This document shows positions 6,656 to 15,408 of a stretch of DNA of 22,353 bases, piece after piece. Below the pieces are notes generated by a model. That model ran no database searches. It worked only from the letters and a program-made list of their open reading frames with translations, and had not been told where the DNA came from. The translations under genes and the position numbers were made by a program. Each line of letters starts with the position of its first letter. Position 1 is the first letter of the stretch. Source of the stretch: Flavobacterium psychrophilum (GTDB taxonomy: Bacteria > Bacteroidota > Bacteroidia > Flavobacteriales > Flavobacteriaceae); assembly GCA_945897545.1 (NCBI GenBank), contig CAMDGJ010000016.1:1-22353 (forward strand), read 5' to 3'.

Positions 6656-7546
6656 CTAGCGGGATTTTGATTTCTCCCCAAAAAACTTCTCTATCACAAT
6701 GGCCGTAAACATCCTCGCTCCCGCATCATTCATATGGCCGCAGGAAGAAAAGTATTGGTCTCCTTGCACGACATTTTCAAGATTGTAAATTTCGGGATAG
6801 ATTTTGTTTGATTTTTCAAAATAATCCAATCCTTTTACATTGGTACACATTGGTGTCATTACAGCAATTAAATTGTAATTATTTTGTTTGCAAATTTGTT
6901 TGATTTCCTCGTAATATTTATTGCGAATAGGTTTCAAAGCCCTTATGTCACTCTTCATATTTCCACGTTGGTGACCCAAAGGATAATAACCCAAACGATC
7001 CAAAAGATTCGTGGGTTTATCTATTGTGACATTGTATATTTCCCGGAGACCAATAATGGCATCAAAATCAATATAACGGTAAAAAGGAATATGATACAAC
7101 TCATTAAAATTTTCTTGCTTCGAAAAATGATTTTTTATAGTTTCGGAATGATGAATGTAAGGAAGAAATTTTGCAGCGATAGCATCGGATTCTTTTTCGT
7201 TACAGAGACCTAAATCGGCTTCCAGAATCACGGTTTTTATTTTATAGTGGCGTTCTGCCATCAATTTCAGCATGAGGGAAGCTTCGAACAAATGGGCGCC
7301 ACTCATTCCGTAATTGAAGGTTTTTAATCCTTTTTTTTCAAATAGTTCGGGCACAAAATGATTATTTGCTCTGGATGAACCTAAGATAACTACGTCATAA
7401 TTTCCAGCCTTGGAATTGAACACCTTTTCTACTTTCCCGCGATTGGAAGATTGCAAGTAAACTGTCGTGTAAGCCCAATCCAGCGCAACTAAAAGTACTA
7501 GGATTGTGAGTATAATTTTAACAACTAATGTTATAAACTTCTTCAT
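6656..7546 (-). CDS. Membrane-anchored DltD/SGNH-like partner of an MBOAT protein
   Basis: The 296-residue protein has a single N-terminal membrane anchor (about residues 5-25, rich in I, L and V). The rest is probably periplasmic and resembles the SGNH-like fold of DltD and of the proteins that accompany MBOAT acyltransferases. DVVILGSSRANNHF (51-64) carries the block I Ser in a GSS variant of GDS. YGMSGAHLFE (79-88) corresponds to block II. CGHMNDAGARMFT (269-281) holds the His-x-Asn segment near the C-terminus. I cannot place the catalytic Asp/His pair with certainty, so enzymatic activity is likely but unproven. Its ATG overlaps the MBOAT stop codon by one base (TAATG), indicating translational coupling. 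It probably helps transfer acyl groups onto an exported polysaccharide or other envelope polymer. Confidence 0.75.
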   Translation of the reverse strand: MKKFITLVVKIILTILVLLVALDWAYTTVYLQSSNRGKVEKVFNSKAGNYDVVILGSSRANNHFVPELFEKKGLKTFNYGMSGAHLFEASLMLKLMAERHYKIKTVILEADLGLCNEKESDAIAAKFLPYIHHSETIKNHFSKQENFNELYHIPFYRYIDFDAIIGLREIYNVTIDKPTNLLDRLGYYPLGHQRGNMKSDIRALKPIRNKYYEEIKQICKQNNYNLIAVMTPMCTNVKGLDYFEKSNKIYPEIYNLENVVQGDQYFSSCGHMNDAGARMFTAIVIEKFFGEKSKSR

Positions 7547-8979
7547 TAGAATTGAAAATAAATAAATTCTTTATAATCGGCATAGGTTCCCAAAGCGATA
7601 ATCGCCAAGAGGCACAACGTCATTTTTAGTCCGCTGTATTTTCCTGAAATAGGTTCTATTTTGTATCGACTATTCCATTCAACTACAATAAAAGTAAGAA
7701 CGAGAAACAACATTCCGTAATTGTAACGTTGATTTTGCAAGAATTGTGACGCGAAAGTTCCGTTGGTGAATATATTCTCGATATAATCAAAAGCAATATG
7801 GATAGATTTTGCCCTGAAAAATATCCAAGCCAGACAGGTTATCGAAAAAGTAGCTAGAATGCTAAAAAACACTTTTATGGAATTGAAATCCCAATGCAGT
7901 TCTGCGGTTTCCATATTAGTGCGGTTGGTTCCTAATAATAGGGAAGGTAAGAAATATAGTGCGTTTATAAATCCCCAGGCCAAGAAAGTCCAATTTGCTC
8001 CGTGCCAAAAACCGCTCACGACAAATATGATGAACACGTTGCGTACTTGTTTTAATTTGCTTCCACGGCTGCCGCCAAGAGGAATGTATAAATAATCCCG
8101 AAACCAAGACGACAACGAAATGTGCCAACGACGCCAAAACTCAGCGATATCTCTAGAGAAGTAAGGATAGTTGAAATTTCGTAATAAGTCCAATCCAAAC
8201 AATTTAGACATTCCCAAAGCCATATCCGAATACCCTGAAAAGTCGCCATAAATTTGGAACGCAAAATAGACCGCACCCAAAATCAAGGACAAGGAATTCA
8301 TCGAAGTGTAATTATCAAAAATAGCGTTGGCATAAGTGGCACAAGTATCGGCAATAACCACTTTTTTGACTAGTCCCCAAATAATTTGGTAAACACCTTC
8401 TTTGGCTTTTTCGAAATCGAAACCTCTTTTAAGTTTTACTTGTGGCAATAAATGTGTCGCTCTTTCGATAGGTCCAGCGACCAAAAGCGGAAAATAACTC
8501 ACGAACAAGGCGTAATCCACTACGTTTTTTTCGGAGTTTATTCTTTTGTAATAAATGTCAATCACATAGGATAAACCGTGAAAAGTGTAGAAAGAAATCC
8601 CAACAGGAAGAATCACATCCAACAAAAGCGGACTCGATTGTAATCCAATATTGTTCAACGCTTCCGAAAAGGAAAAAGCAAAAAAGTTGTAGTATTTGAA
8701 AATGGCCAAGAAGCCAAGATTAAAGAGAATGCTCAACCAAAACCAAAATTTACGTTCTCGTTCTCCAATACTTTTTTCTATTTTGATTCCGGTGAAATAA
8801 CAAAGAAGGGTCGAAAACAGCAACAAAAAAAGGAAGCGCCAATCCCAACAAGAATAAAAGTAATAACTCACTACAACCAGAAAAGTGTTTTGGGCAGTTT
8901 TAGTTTTACTAAAAACAAACCAATAGAGTACAAAAACTATAGGTAGAAAAACAGCAAATGTCAGCGAGTTAAAAAACAT
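7546..8979 (-). CDS. MBOAT family O-acyltransferase (AlgI/DltB-like)
   Basis: This integral membrane acyltransferase has 477 residues and many hydrophobic segments. It is predicted to move an acyl group, often acetyl, across the inner membrane for modification of an exported polymer. Diagnostic motifs run in the right order: LPVGISFYTFHGLSYVID (124-141), YFPLLVAGPIERA (162-174), FQIYGDFSGYSDMALGMSKL (241-260), FWRRWHISLSSWFRDYLYIP (281-300), and SGFWHGANWTFLAWG (322-336) with the invariant catalytic His326. The length and motifs fit the AlgI group. The partner SGNH-like gene follows with a one-base overlap. No alginate, cellulose or dlt biosynthesis genes are in the window, so the acceptor is unknown. 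The gene begins 23 bp after the nuo terminator; its own promoter is not obvious, and some read-through from nuo is possible. Confidence 0.94.
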   Translation of the reverse strand: MFFNSLTFAVFLPIVFVLYWFVFSKTKTAQNTFLVVVSYYFYSCWDWRFLFLLLFSTLLCYFTGIKIEKSIGERERKFWFWLSILFNLGFLAIFKYYNFFAFSFSEALNNIGLQSSPLLLDVILPVGISFYTFHGLSYVIDIYYKRINSEKNVVDYALFVSYFPLLVAGPIERATHLLPQVKLKRGFDFEKAKEGVYQIIWGLVKKVVIADTCATYANAIFDNYTSMNSLSLILGAVYFAFQIYGDFSGYSDMALGMSKLFGLDLLRNFNYPYFSRDIAEFWRRWHISLSSWFRDYLYIPLGGSRGSKLKQVRNVFIIFVVSGFWHGANWTFLAWGFINALYFLPSLLLGTNRTNMETAELHWDFNSIKVFFSILATFSITCLAWIFFRAKSIHIAFDYIENIFTNGTFASQFLQNQRYNYGMLFLVLTFIVVEWNSRYKIEPISGKYSGLKMTLCLLAIIALGTYADYKEFIYFQF

Positions 8980-9001
8980 ATTTTACTTGTAGATTGAAGA
9001 C

Positions 9002-9034
9002 AAAAACCATCCTGCTTTTGGGCGGGATGGTTTT
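9002..9034 (-). terminator. Intrinsic terminator of the nuo operon
   Basis: An inverted repeat AAAACCATCC / GGATGGTTTT, extended inward by a few more pairs around a TTTTG-type loop, spans 9003-9034. On the minus strand it ends in a run of five T's (to 9002). It lies 27 bp past the nuoN stop and before the MBOAT gene, so it should end the long nuo transcript. Confidence 0.88.
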
Positions 9035-9060
9035 GAATATTATACTTTTTTATTTTTAAA

Positions 9061-10431
9061 TTACCCTAATAGATCCAATACCGACGAAGGGAATAAACCT
9101 ATAGCAATATTTAAAAGAATGGCGATAACTGCTACAGCATAAAAAACGAAAGGAGTTTTTGCAACTGCTTCATTCGGTTCTTTGTTGTACATCGCCAAGA
9201 TCAATTTGAAATAATAACCAACACTGATGATAGAGTTGATAACCGCTGCAATCACAACTACTAAATATCCAGCCTCGATAGTTTGTGTGAACAAAACCAT
9301 TTTAGCAAAAAACCCAGCAAAAATTGGTATTCCAGCCATCGAAAGTAAAGCCGCTGTAAGAACAGCTGCCATCAAAGGATTATTTTTACCTAGTCCGTTA
9401 AAGTTTGCTATATCTTCGTTGTTCTTGTTTTTGCAAACGTATAAAATCACGGCGAAAGCTGCTATTCCAGACAAGGAATAGGCTGTTGCATAATACAATA
9501 GATTAGCTGGTGAATTACTAATGCTCAACAAGGTCATCAACATAAAACCAGCGTGTGAAACTCCGGAGAAAGCCAGCATACGCTTAACATTGTTTTGTTT
9601 CAACGCCATGATATTTCCAACAGTCATCGAAGCAATTGAAATTACTATCATTATATTTATAAAAGCATCCGATAAGTCGGCGTTCATCGCGATCAATAAC
9701 TTGTATAAAGTTGCCATTGCAACCACTTTAACTAATGTACTCATTGTACCCGTGGTTAAAGCTGGTGAACCTTCGTAAACATCAGGTGCCCAAAAGTGAA
9801 AAGGAACAGCTGCAATTTTGAAAAGCATTCCAATGGTTACCAATGAAATTCCTATCGGGAACCAAATTGGCAATTCAGCGGAACGAGACCAATCGGTAAT
9901 TTCGGCAATATCAAAAGTTCCCATTGCACCATAAATCAGACAAATTCCGAACAATATAATCCCTGAGGCAAAAGACCCCATCAAGAAATATTTCATACCG
10001 GCTTCGTTACTTTTTACATTCAATCTATTGCTTGCGGCGAGAATATATAGAGAAATTGACAAAACTTCAATTCCTAAAAAGAACATCGCTAAGTTTCCAA
10101 AAGAAACCATAGCAACTGCCCCGGCCAACATAAATATCTTGATAGCAATAAAATCAGAGATTTTAGTTTGATGATTTTCGTAGAAATCGTGAGCCAAAGC
10201 CACCAAGAAAATCGTAAGTATAATAAACAAAGCAGAAAATGCAGATGAAAATTTGCTCACCACAATCATATTTGTGTAATAACTTGCTGGAGTATTAAAT
10301 TCGGTATAGGTTACTCCAAGAACGGCCAGTAATCCAATAATTGTTACAGGAACAATGGCTTTTCTAAAATTTAAAATTTCAAATAAAAGAGTTAAAACTC
10401 CGAGTGCTGTAATTGCTACTAATGTGTTCAT
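9061..10431 (-). CDS. nuoN: NADH-quinone oxidoreductase subunit N
   Basis: This is an antiporter-like membrane subunit of complex I, one of three that pump protons. It has 456 residues and about 14 hydrophobic segments. FFLGIEVLSISLYILAA (117-133) carries Glu122, the conserved helix-5 glutamate. GMLFKIAAVPFHFWAPDVYE (201-220) carries the channel Lys205 and the FHFWAPDVYEGSP signature. QNNVKRMLAFSGVSHAGFML shows the broken-helix region. It is the last gene of the operon, 55 bp after nuoM, and a terminator follows. Length and motifs are normal. Confidence 0.97.
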   Translation of the reverse strand: MNTLVAITALGVLTLLFEILNFRKAIVPVTIIGLLAVLGVTYTEFNTPASYYTNMIVVSKFSSAFSALFIILTIFLVALAHDFYENHQTKISDFIAIKIFMLAGAVAMVSFGNLAMFFLGIEVLSISLYILAASNRLNVKSNEAGMKYFLMGSFASGIILFGICLIYGAMGTFDIAEITDWSRSAELPIWFPIGISLVTIGMLFKIAAVPFHFWAPDVYEGSPALTTGTMSTLVKVVAMATLYKLLIAMNADLSDAFINIMIVISIASMTVGNIMALKQNNVKRMLAFSGVSHAGFMLMTLLSISNSPANLLYYATAYSLSGIAAFAVILYVCKNKNNEDIANFNGLGKNNPLMAAVLTAALLSMAGIPIFAGFFAKMVLFTQTIEAGYLVVVIAAVINSIISVGYYFKLILAMYNKEPNEAVAKTPFVFYAVAVIAILLNIAIGLFPSSVLDLLG

Positions 10432-10486
10432 TTATATGTTTTGTTTTAGATCGAACAGCTTTTCAAAACCTGTTAGGTCTTTATAT

Positions 10487-11926
10487 CTAATTTCTATTTA
10501 TAGCTTTCAAAATTTCTTGCAAACTTGGCGTAATTAAGTCGATTATTGGTTTTGGATACATTCCAAAAAAGAACAAAACGGCGATGATAATTACTAATGT
10601 GAAGCCTTCGTTGAATGTTACGTCTGCAAATGTTTTTGTGTTAGTTTCGCCTAACATTACGTATTGAAACATTTTCAACATATAATAAGCACCCAAGATT
10701 ATAGTTGATCCGCCAAGGATGGCAAACCATATATTTATTTGTGAAAGGCTATATAAAACAGTAAACTCTCCCACGAAGTTAAATGTCGATGGCAATGCTA
10801 CCGATGCCAAAACTAAGATCAAAAACATCGAGGTGAATTTAGGAGATTGTGCACGAATACCTCCCATCTCAGAAATTTTTCTAGTTTCGTATCTTCTAAA
10901 AATGATTTCGGCAATCAAGAATAAACCAACCACCACAAATCCGTGTGCTATCATTTGCAAAACCGCACCACGAAATCCGTCAAGCGTTAAAGTGTAAGTT
11001 CCAGCAGCAATTAATCCAACGTGTGCCAAAGAAGAGTAAGCCAATAATTTTTTCAAATTCTTTTGGCGTAAAGCCACAATAGAACCGTAAATTACACCCG
11101 TAATTCCGAGTCCGATAAACAAACCCATATATTCTTTGGCAGCCAATGGTGCAATAGGTAATTGCCAACGTATAACACTGTACAATCCCATTTTCAGCAT
11201 AATTCCGGATAAAAGCATTGTGCCAACGGTAGGTGACTTTTGGTACACTTCGGCCTGCCAAGTATGAAAAGGAATCAACGGAATCTTTATAGCGTATGCC
11301 AAGAAGAATGCCAGAAATATCCACAATTGTTCCTTTGATGTCAAGTTAAGTTGTGTCAAATCGCTGATTAAAAAGCTACCTGCTCTTTGGTATAAATAAA
11401 TAAAGGCAACGAGCATAAACAATGAACCAGCAAGAGTATAAATAAAGAATTTTACTACCGCTTTTTTACGTGCTTCAGCATCACCGTTACCCCAAATCAA
11501 AGCGATGAAGTATATTGGTATTAACGACAACTCCCAGAAAATGTAGTATAAAAGTCCGTCAGATGCAAGGAAAGTTCCCGCCATCGCAAAAGACATAAAC
11601 AAGATTAAGGCATAAAAAGCTTTTGGATTTTTATATGTATTTTCAAAAGAAGAGTAAATAATTATAGGAGTCAATGCAGTTGTGAGTAAAAGCATTGCTA
11701 AGGCCAATCCATCAGCTTGTAAGGAAAAAGAAATATTTGGTTTTGAAATCCAAAGTTTCGTGAAGTTGATATCGTACCCTAAATTGTATTGGTTTAGTAA
11801 AAAAATTGAACCTGCAAAAGAAGCTAAACCGAAAAGTAAGGCCACTTTTGGAGCCCATTTATCGCCCGAGAAATAAGTAACAAATGCGCCAATCAGAAGA
11901 GTAATTAATAGTGTAGTTACATCCAT
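10487..11926 (-). CDS. nuoM: NADH-quinone oxidoreductase subunit M
   Basis: This is the second antiporter-like proton-pumping subunit of the complex I membrane arm. It has 479 residues and is all membrane segments. FWELSLIPIYFIALIWG (130-146) holds Glu132, equivalent to the essential helix-5 glutamate. AYAIKIPLIPFHTWQAEVY (210-228) holds Lys214, the channel lysine, and the FHTW signature. RQKNLKKLLAYSSLAHVGLI (287-306) is also typical. The start is 13 bp from the nuoL stop. It is normal in length and motifs. Together with NuoL and NuoN it provides three of the proton routes. Confidence 0.97.
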   Translation of the reverse strand: MDVTTLLITLLIGAFVTYFSGDKWAPKVALLFGLASFAGSIFLLNQYNLGYDINFTKLWISKPNISFSLQADGLALAMLLLTTALTPIIIYSSFENTYKNPKAFYALILFMSFAMAGTFLASDGLLYYIFWELSLIPIYFIALIWGNGDAEARKKAVVKFFIYTLAGSLFMLVAFIYLYQRAGSFLISDLTQLNLTSKEQLWIFLAFFLAYAIKIPLIPFHTWQAEVYQKSPTVGTMLLSGIMLKMGLYSVIRWQLPIAPLAAKEYMGLFIGLGITGVIYGSIVALRQKNLKKLLAYSSLAHVGLIAAGTYTLTLDGFRGAVLQMIAHGFVVVGLFLIAEIIFRRYETRKISEMGGIRAQSPKFTSMFLILVLASVALPSTFNFVGEFTVLYSLSQINIWFAILGGSTIILGAYYMLKMFQYVMLGETNTKTFADVTFNEGFTLVIIIAVLFFFGMYPKPIIDLITPSLQEILKAINRN

Positions 11927-11939
11927 TATGTAAAAAGTA

Positions 11940-13817
11940 TTATAAAAATAAATAAGTTATTATTGTAACAACGCCAATGACAAATGCAAAAAGATACAAG
12001 CCAACGCTTCCGTTGTGAATTTTTTTACCCTGAAATGCGATTTTATTCGTTACTTGCCCTAGCCCAAAAACTATCGTTGATAAAGCTGTTTCTACTGTAT
12101 CTCTAAAGAAAGTAGATAAAACATTTATTGGTTTCACAAAAATAGTATCATAAGTTTCGTCAAGGTAATATTTGTTGTATAAAACTTTCGAAACACCAGT
12201 GATTTCAGAATCTTCGCTTGGAATAGTATTGTCTTTCAAGTATTTTTTGTAAGCAATTCCAATTCCTATTAATGCGCCAATTGTGGCAACTGCCATCAAC
12301 ACATATTCGGTAGTGCCAAAGCTGTGTTCTTCGTGAGCCACTTTCGAAAATAATGGAGCTAAATATTCATTCAACCAACTGTGTCCCGGCAAGCTGATGA
12401 TTCCACCGAAGAAAGACAAGATTGCCAAAATGATTAATGGAAAAGTGATCAAACTAGGGCTTTCGTGTAAATGATGTTTTTGTTCGTCGGTTCCTCTAAA
12501 AGAATTAAAGAATGTTAGATAAATTAATCTAAACATATAAAAAGCAGTCATTATCGATGCGATAGAACCAATCACCCATAAAGCTTTGTTTTCGTGAAAA
12601 GCAGTCATCAAAATTTCGTCTTTCGACCAAAATCCTGCCAACGGGAATATTCCGGAAATGGCCAATGCTGCAATCAACATCGTAGTAAAAGTTATCGGCA
12701 TCGCTTTTTTCAAACCACCCATTTTGCGCATGTCTTGTTCTCCGTGTAAACCGTGAATCACCGATCCTGAACCCAAGAATAAACAAGCTTTAAAGAAAGC
12801 ATGTGTAATAACGTGGAAAACCGCTATTTCATATGCGCCCAATCCTAAAGCTAAGAACATTAATCCCAGTTGTGAAACCGTAGAATAAGCCAATACTTTT
12901 TTAATATCATTTTGAACCAAGGCAATTGTTGCGGCAAATAAAGCCGTTGTTGCGCCAATAATAGCAATTAAATTTTGAACACTCGGAACATAGTCAAACA
13001 AGAAGTTCAATCGTGTAATCATGAAAATTCCTGCGGTAACCATCGTTGCAGCGTGTATCAATGCCGAAACAGGCGTAGGTCCAGCCATCGCGTCTGGCAA
13101 CCAAGTATATAACGGAATTTGTGCTGATTTTCCTGCGGCTCCAATGAACAAAGCTAAGGCGGCAATTCCTATCGCCAAATCATTGATGTCACTAGCAGTA
13201 GTAATTATTGATTTTAAAGATGTAAAATCCAAAGTGTTGAATAGTGAACCAACAATAAATATTCCGATTAAAAATCCTAAATCACCAATCCTATTCATAA
13301 TGAAAGCTTTTTTCGCAGCATCATTAAAATCTTGATTTTTATACCAAAACCCAATCAATAAATAGGAGCAAAGCCCAACGCCTTCCCAACCTATGAACAT
13401 CACAAGTAGATTACTACCAAGTACAAGCGTAATCATAAAGAAAATGAATAGATTTAAATAAGCGAAAAACGAATGAATTTTTTCGTCATCGTGCATATAA
13501 CTTATCGAATACAAATGTATCAACGATCCGATTCCAGTTACAAACAACAACCAAATTAAAGATAATTGGTCTATTAGAAAACCAAAATTCACATTAAATC
13601 TTTCTATTGTGATCCAATCAAATAATTTGATAACAACAGGTTGTGGATTTACTTGGTTGTACCCAAATAAATATAATGTTACTGCAAAAGAGATTGCAAC
13701 AGAGAGTGTTCCCACAATGCCGACGGTGGTCTTGCCTACTTTTTTACCTAGAAATACATTAAATAGAAATCCTAGAAAAGGTGAAAGTAATAAAATTAAA
13801 ACTAAACTTGTATCCAT
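11940..13817 (-). CDS. nuoL: NADH-quinone oxidoreductase subunit L
   Basis: This is the distal antiporter-like subunit of complex I, with the long C-terminal lateral helix that braces the membrane arm. It has 625 residues. Channel residues fall where expected for the family: Glu145 in FIGWEGVGLCSYLLIG (141-156), Lys230 in GAAGKSAQIPLYTWLPDAM (226-244), His255 in SALIHAATMVTAGIF (251-265), Lys343 in ITHAFFKACLFLGSGSVIH (337-355), and Lys399 in GFWSKDEI. The C-terminal quarter carries the amphipathic helix region and a final membrane anchor (about 600-625). It is 6 bp after nuoK. Nothing is unusual. Confidence 0.98.
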   Translation of the reverse strand: MDTSLVLILLLSPFLGFLFNVFLGKKVGKTTVGIVGTLSVAISFAVTLYLFGYNQVNPQPVVIKLFDWITIERFNVNFGFLIDQLSLIWLLFVTGIGSLIHLYSISYMHDDEKIHSFFAYLNLFIFFMITLVLGSNLLVMFIGWEGVGLCSYLLIGFWYKNQDFNDAAKKAFIMNRIGDLGFLIGIFIVGSLFNTLDFTSLKSIITTASDINDLAIGIAALALFIGAAGKSAQIPLYTWLPDAMAGPTPVSALIHAATMVTAGIFMITRLNFLFDYVPSVQNLIAIIGATTALFAATIALVQNDIKKVLAYSTVSQLGLMFLALGLGAYEIAVFHVITHAFFKACLFLGSGSVIHGLHGEQDMRKMGGLKKAMPITFTTMLIAALAISGIFPLAGFWSKDEILMTAFHENKALWVIGSIASIMTAFYMFRLIYLTFFNSFRGTDEQKHHLHESPSLITFPLIILAILSFFGGIISLPGHSWLNEYLAPLFSKVAHEEHSFGTTEYVLMAVATIGALIGIGIAYKKYLKDNTIPSEDSEITGVSKVLYNKYYLDETYDTIFVKPINVLSTFFRDTVETALSTIVFGLGQVTNKIAFQGKKIHNGSVGLYLFAFVIGVVTIITYLFL

Positions 13818-13823
13818 TGCAAA

Positions 13824-14144
13824 CTATCCTTTTAAATTTTTTAATTTCCCCACATCAATTGTATTCATATTTCTAAAAACCGAAACTAAAATTGCTAAGC
13901 CCACAGCAACTTCTGCTGCAGCAACAGCCATAGAAAAGAACACAAATATTTGTCCTTGTGCATCTTGATGATAAGTAGAAAACGCTACAAACAATAGGTT
14001 TACTGCGTTCAACATTATTTCTATTGACATAAACACGATGATAGCATTTCGTCTATATAACACACCGAAGACGCCGATACAAAATAGTATTACGCTTAGG
14101 AAAATGTAATTTTCAATACCAACTTGGTTTAAAACATTAATCAT
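13824..14144 (-). CDS. nuoK: NADH-quinone oxidoreductase subunit K
   Basis: This small membrane subunit of complex I is related to MrpC of Mrp antiporters and takes part in the central proton path. I chose the ATG at 14144, one base after the nuoJ stop. The reading frame extends upstream to a TTG at 14189, but that would overlap nuoJ and add a charged, non-family leader. The result is 106 residues with three membrane helices, as usual. Glu42 (FMSIEIMLNAVNLLFVAF, 38-55) and Glu78 (FSMAVAAAEVAVGLAI, 70-85) are the two buried glutamates needed for pumping. Confidence 0.97.
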   Translation of the reverse strand: MINVLNQVGIENYIFLSVILFCIGVFGVLYRRNAIIVFMSIEIMLNAVNLLFVAFSTYHQDAQGQIFVFFSMAVAAAEVAVGLAILVSVFRNMNTIDVGKLKNLKG

Positions 14145-14145
14145 A

Positions 14146-14685
14146 TTATTTTTGTGATTTTTCTTTTTTAGACAATAAAACCGATCCAATCATTGCTACT
14201 AGAAGCAATACCGAAGCAAATTCAAAAGGAACCATATATTCGTTTAGAAGTACTTTCCCCAATACTTTTATAGATTGATAATCTTCACCAGTAGTGACAT
14301 AATCACCTACTATGGGTTTAGAGTTAATAAAAATAGCGATTAAAACTAAGCACATAGAACAAAACAAAACAATAGCTCCCAATCGTGTTACTCGGGGTTT
14401 ATAAACTTCGTTTTCTTTGTTTAAATTCATCAGCATTACAGTAAATAAAAACAAAATCATAATAGCACCTGAATATACAATCACGTGTACTATGGCTAAG
14501 AATTGTGCATTCAACAACAAATAATGTCCAGCAATCGAGAAGAAACAAATCACTAAATAAATAGCACTGTGGATTGGATTTTTGCTGTAAATTGTTAAAA
14601 ATGCTGTGGCTAACGTAATAAAGGCTAGCACACAAAATATAATTTGTATGGGTGTTGTATTCGCTATATCCGGAATCTGTATCAT
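14146..14685 (-). CDS. nuoJ: NADH-quinone oxidoreductase subunit J
   Basis: This membrane subunit (ND6-type) of complex I has 179 residues and five predicted helices. The helix-3 phrase AIVHVIVYSGAIMILFLFTV (64-83) includes the conserved Tyr-Ser-Gly-Ala region where a pi-bulge forms during the catalytic cycle. A charged loop (about 120-140) precedes the last helix, EFASVLLLVAMIGSVLL (154-170). The ATG directly abuts the nuoI stop (TAAATG), and one base separates its own stop from nuoK, implying tight translational coupling. Confidence 0.96.
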   Translation of the reverse strand: MIQIPDIANTTPIQIIFCVLAFITLATAFLTIYSKNPIHSAIYLVICFFSIAGHYLLLNAQFLAIVHVIVYSGAIMILFLFTVMLMNLNKENEVYKPRVTRLGAIVLFCSMCLVLIAIFINSKPIVGDYVTTGEDYQSIKVLGKVLLNEYMVPFEFASVLLLVAMIGSVLLSKKEKSQK

Positions 14686-15231
14686 TTAGTTAACGTTTTT
14701 AAGTTGCGCATTTTGCATTGCGATATCTAATGGCATTACTAATTTATCTTTGCCAAAAATGAAATCTTCCCGCGTGTAACTAGCAGGAACTAATTCTTTA
14801 GAAATGGTCAAATAAATGGCATCTTTTGGACAAGCGTCTTCGCACAATCCGCAAAAAATACAGCGCAACATATTGATTTCATAAATGGAAGCATATTTTT
14901 CCTCACGATATAAATGTTTCTCGTCAGGCTTGCGTTCTTCAGCTTTCATCGTGATAGCTTCAGCTGGGCAGGACAAAGCACATAACCCACATGCGGTACA
15001 ATTTTCGCGACCTAGTTCATCTCGTTTCAACATGTGTTGACCACGATAAACGGGACTAAATTCACGTACTTGCTCAGGATATTGAATGGTAGCCTTTTTT
15101 CTAAAAAGGTGTTGAATAGTAATCGCAAGCCCTTTGATTATGGCTATGAGATACATTCGTTCAAAAAAAGTCATCTCTTTATTAGAGACCACTTTTTTTC
15201 TGCCAGAAAGTGATATTTCTTGTATTGACAT
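14686..15231 (-). CDS. nuoI: NADH-quinone oxidoreductase subunit I, two 4Fe-4S ferredoxin
   Basis: This peripheral-arm subunit carries clusters N6a and N6b, which pass electrons from NuoG towards N2 in NuoB. It has 181 residues. Two ferredoxin motifs are intact: CTACGLCALSCP (Cys78, 81, 84, 88) and CIFCGLCEDACP (Cys124, 127, 130, 134). The motif preceding the first, VREFSPVYRGQHMLKRDELG (55-74), is typical of NuoI. An N-terminal amphipathic helix region (about 20-45) should sit on the membrane surface near NuoH. The spacer before it, towards nuoH, is 177 bp and repeat-rich. Confidence 0.98.
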   Translation of the reverse strand: MSIQEISLSGRKKVVSNKEMTFFERMYLIAIIKGLAITIQHLFRKKATIQYPEQVREFSPVYRGQHMLKRDELGRENCTACGLCALSCPAEAITMKAEERKPDEKHLYREEKYASIYEINMLRCIFCGLCEDACPKDAIYLTISKELVPASYTREDFIFGKDKLVMPLDIAMQNAQLKNVN

Positions 15232-15408
15232 TTAAATTTTAGATTTTAGATTTTAGATTTAGGAATTCCTAAATTCAAAAAATGATTTTCTTATTTTTAT
15301 ATTTACTTCGTCTGTTCGTTTTGCTCAGGATAAACCCATCCTGTTATTCATCTTACCCTATGAAAATTGTGATCCTCTTCTATCAAGGTTAGGGTATTTC
15401 GGCGCTGA
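15232..15408. repeat. nuoH-nuoI spacer with TAGATTT repeats and a palindrome
   Basis: This 177-bp spacer sits inside the operon and holds no gene. Bases 15237-15260 are about three copies of the 7-mer TTTTAGA. They are followed by a perfect 18-bp palindrome, ATTTAGGAATTCCTAAAT (15257-15274). A repeat-like phrase CTTCGTCTGTTCG lies at 15307-15319. TACCCT at 15354-15359 and AGGGTA at 15391-15396 form a short inverted repeat around a 31-bp loop. Similar 7-mer arrays occur in other nuo spacers. These could form RNA structures between cistrons. Confidence 0.6.

Noticed and set aside
9002-9034. Riboswitch or attenuator for the MBOAT gene
   Set aside because: The hairpin is fully explained as the nuo terminator; no conserved aptamer-like sequence precedes it.
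12529-12786. Other ORFs nested in nuoL, nuoM, nuoN and the MBOAT gene, on either strand
   Set aside because: They are shadows of strongly supported genes in other frames, without independent motifs.
14145-14189. Upstream TTG start for nuoK
   Set aside because: It would overlap nuoJ and add a charged leader not seen in the family; the ATG at 14144 fits the 106-residue family length.
15237-15261. TAGATTT repeats as a possible CRISPR array
   Set aside because: The units are 7 bp and contiguous, without unique spacers, and no cas genes are present.
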